From NCBI GenBank assembly GCA_050246475.1, contig JBFWVZ010000002.1, positions 434,001-498,000 of the forward strand: a stretch of DNA of 64,000 nucleotides, in the 5' to 3' direction. Shown here one piece after another: positions 62,434 through 64,000 of this stretch. The notes below the pieces were generated by a model, which made no database searches, was not told where the DNA came from, and worked only from the letters and a program-made list of their open reading frames with translations. Position 1 is the stretch's first letter. Every line of letters starts with the position of its first letter. A program made the translations under genes and the position numbers. Source of the stretch: CADEEL01 sp050246475. Its GTDB lineage: Bacteria > Pseudomonadota > Alphaproteobacteria > Caulobacterales > Aquidulcibacteraceae.

Positions 62434-63101
62434 GCTTCGCGGACATCCGCGCCTGGGTGTTCGATCTCGACAACACCCTCTATCCGACGGGCTCGACGAT
62501 CTACGATCTGATCGGCGCGCGCATGACGGCCTATGTCGGCCGCGTGGCGGGGCTGGAGCCGGAGGCGGCGCTCGACCTGCAAGAGCGCTACTTCCATCAA
62601 TATGGCGCTACGCTGGCGGGCCTCATCAAGCATCACGGCGTCGATGGCCGGCACTTTCTCGATGACGTCCACGACGTTGATCTTTCCTGCGTCGATCCAG
62701 ATCCGGAGCTGGCCGCGCTGATCGCGGCGCTGCCTGGCCCGCGCTACATCTTCACCAACGGCGCGCGCTCCTATGCTGAGCGCATCACGGCGCGCCTGGG
62801 GCTTGGCGGCCTCTTCGACGATCTTTTCGACATCGAGGCCGCCGGCTTCGCACCCAAGCCCGAGCCCGCCGCGTTTGAGCGCCTTATCGAAAAACTAGAC
62901 CTCGATCCGCGCCGCACGGTCTTCTTCGAGGACACGCCCCGCAATCTCGAAACCGCGCACCGGCTCGGCTTTCGCACGGTCCTCATCGACGCCGCATGGC
63001 GCGCGGACGAGACCTTTCCCGAGCACATCCATCACGCTTCCGATTGCATTAAGGCCTTTCTGCGCGATCATGTGGCGCCTGCGCTAAGGCGCGCCAGTTA
63101 G
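62430..63101 (+). CDS. HAD-family pyrimidine 5'-nucleotidase
   Basis: A 223-residue haloacid dehalogenase-like hydrolase. Motif I VFDLDNTLYP carries the nucleophile Asp12 and Asp14, motif II is FTNGA, motif III Lys lies in APKPEPAAF and motif IV is FFEDTPRNLETA. The TIGR01993-type family dephosphorylates pyrimidine nucleotides. It starts inside the previous gene's stop (ATGA) and precedes dapD by about 0.4 kb, a common alphaproteobacterial order. Confidence 0.87.
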   Translation: MSFADIRAWVFDLDNTLYPTGSTIYDLIGARMTAYVGRVAGLEPEAALDLQERYFHQYGATLAGLIKHHGVDGRHFLDDVHDVDLSCVDPDPELAALIAALPGPRYIFTNGARSYAERITARLGLGGLFDDLFDIEAAGFAPKPEPAAFERLIEKLDLDPRRTVFFEDTPRNLETAHRLGFRTVLIDAAWRADETFPEHIHHASDCIKAFLRDHVAPALRRAS

Positions 63102-63110
63102 GGGGCAAGG

Positions 63111-63485
63111 ATGAGGCTCCATCTTGTTGCGGCGTTCGCGCTGGCATGGGCGGCCTCGGCCGCCGCGCAAGAAAGCGCACCGCCGAGCCGCGGGCGCCTC
63201 ACGGAATCTGTGGTGAATGCATGCGTCGCGTCGCGGGCGATGGAGCGCGAAGAAAACCGCGAACGCATCTGCGCTTGCGGCGCGGGCTACACGTCCGCGT
63301 CGATGAATGATCGTGAGTTCGCGATCTTCGCGCGCATCGCGCCCTTCGCGTCCGACATTCCGGGCATGCAGGCTGCCCTCCAGGGATTGCTCGGCGAGGG
63401 CTACACGCAGGACGAAATCAACGGCGCGATGGCCCGGATCATAGCGGTGGCGGCGCCAGCGCAATTGACGTGCGGCGGCGTTTGA
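63111..63485 (+). CDS. small exported hypothetical protein
   Basis: A 124-residue protein with a signal peptide (MRLHLVAAFALAWAASAAAQ). The mature part has four Cys (NACVASRA, RICACGAGYTS, LTCGGV), probably two disulfides in the periplasm. No family recognised. It is 9 nt after the HAD gene and 14 nt before dapD, so likely co-transcribed. Confidence 0.6.
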   Translation: MRLHLVAAFALAWAASAAAQESAPPSRGRLTESVVNACVASRAMEREENRERICACGAGYTSASMNDREFAIFARIAPFASDIPGMQAALQGLLGEGYTQDEINGAMARIIAVAAPAQLTCGGV

Positions 63486-63499
63486 GCAAAGCCGCCGCC

Positions 63500-64000
63500 A
63501 TGAGCCTGGAACAAGCTATCGAAAGCGCCTGGGAGCGGCGCGACACGCTAACGCCGCAGAGCAAGGGCGCCGACGCGGAGGCCGTTGAGGCCGCGATCGA
63601 CTTGCTCGACAGCGGCCAGGCACGCGTCGCAACACGCAGCGCCGACGGCGCGTGGGCAACGCATCAATGGCTGAAGAAAGCCGTGCTGCTCTCCTTCCGC
63701 ATCGCGCCGAACACCCTGATCCCCGGCGGCCCGCAGGGCGCGCATTGGTGGGACAAGGTTCCATCGAAATTCGAAGGATGGAGCGAAAACACATTCGCCG
63801 CCGCCGGATTCCGCGCCGTGCCGGGCGCGATCGTCCGGCGCGGCGCGCACATCGCCAAGAACGCCGTGCTGATGCCCAGCTTCGTCAATATCGGCGCCTA
63901 TGTCGATGAGAGCACAATGGTGGATACGTGGGCGACGGTCGGCTCCTGCGCGCAGATCGGCAAGAACGTCCACATTTCCGGCGGCGCCGGCATCGGCGGC
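63500..64000 (+). CDS. dapD: tetrahydrodipicolinate N-succinyltransferase (partial at window end)
   Basis: The first 167 codons of a lysine-pathway enzyme that succinylates tetrahydrodipicolinate. The N-terminal LEQAIESAWERRDTLTP and WLKKAVLLSFRI segments and the start of the left-handed beta helix (PGAIVRRGAHIAKNAVLMPS) match DapD. The gene continues past 64000. With the lysA end at the other edge, lysine genes bracket the window. Confidence 0.95.
   Translation, partial: MSLEQAIESAWERRDTLTPQSKGADAEAVEAAIDLLDSGQARVATRSADGAWATHQWLKKAVLLSFRIAPNTLIPGGPQGAHWWDKVPSKFEGWSENTFAAAGFRAVPGAIVRRGAHIAKNAVLMPSFVNIGAYVDESTMVDTWATVGSCAQIGKNVHISGGAGIGG

Noticed and set aside
1..64000. CRISPR array or transposon-type insertion sequence
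   Set aside because: No regularly spaced direct repeats and no transposase gene were seen; the only mobile element found is the tRNA-Arg island.

Overview
The window is high-GC, densely packed bacterial DNA with alphaproteobacterial gene order: rpmH-rnpA-yidC-engB-argB-dapD, metX-metW, chorismate mutase-hisC-tyrA, phaA/phaR/phaB, a DUF4175 gene after the end of lysA, and DUF3426, DUF2125, UrcA and PhaR families. A Caulobacterales/Hyphomonadaceae-type organism fits best. This is inferred from gene content; no rRNA is present to test it.

Layout. 1-27,061 is core chromosome. It holds the lysA tail and a DUF4175 membrane protein; a sarcosine-oxidase-like flavoenzyme; a leftward zinc-ribbon/hpt/M20-peptidase run; a five-gene ftsE-ftsX-ydcF-plsC-DUF2125 operon joined by start/stop overlaps; an aromatic amino-acid operon; metX-metW; a DUF885 lipoprotein; PII; a methyltransferase divergent from gloB; an OmpA-family porin; and polyhydroxybutyrate genes (phaB, phaA, phaR) with a cyclase and small proteins between them.

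27,094-47,447 is a 20.4-kb integrative element inserted in the 3' half of tRNA-Arg(ACG). It is bounded by a 45-bp att repeat (one mismatch) and encodes a tyrosine integrase, an AlpA-like regulator and a P4-type primase-helicase. Its left cargo is a DISARM-type anti-phage locus (drmE-like, drmA, drmB, drmC) facing an N6-adenine methyltransferase. Its middle cargo is an unusual trio: a fold-type II PLP enzyme, a protein resembling IDO/PrnB heme dioxygenases, and an AlaX-type tRNA-editing protein. The trio is AT-richer than its surroundings, and I suggest it makes, or protects against, a non-canonical amino acid.

47,448-64,000 is core again: a P1-family peptidase divergent from a gamma-glutamyltransferase only 13 bp away, a sensor kinase with a TVP38 membrane protein, an aldo/keto reductase, then rpmH-rnpA-yidC-engB, UrcA, a 2OG-Fe(II) dioxygenase, a degenerate-GGDEF/EAL protein, a GIY-YIG protein, argB, a DUF1036 protein, a HAD nucleotidase and the start of dapD. 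The rnpA frame has no usable start after rpmH; its only upstream ATG lies before rpmH, so rpmH appears nested out of frame inside rnpA, an arrangement known from Thermus.
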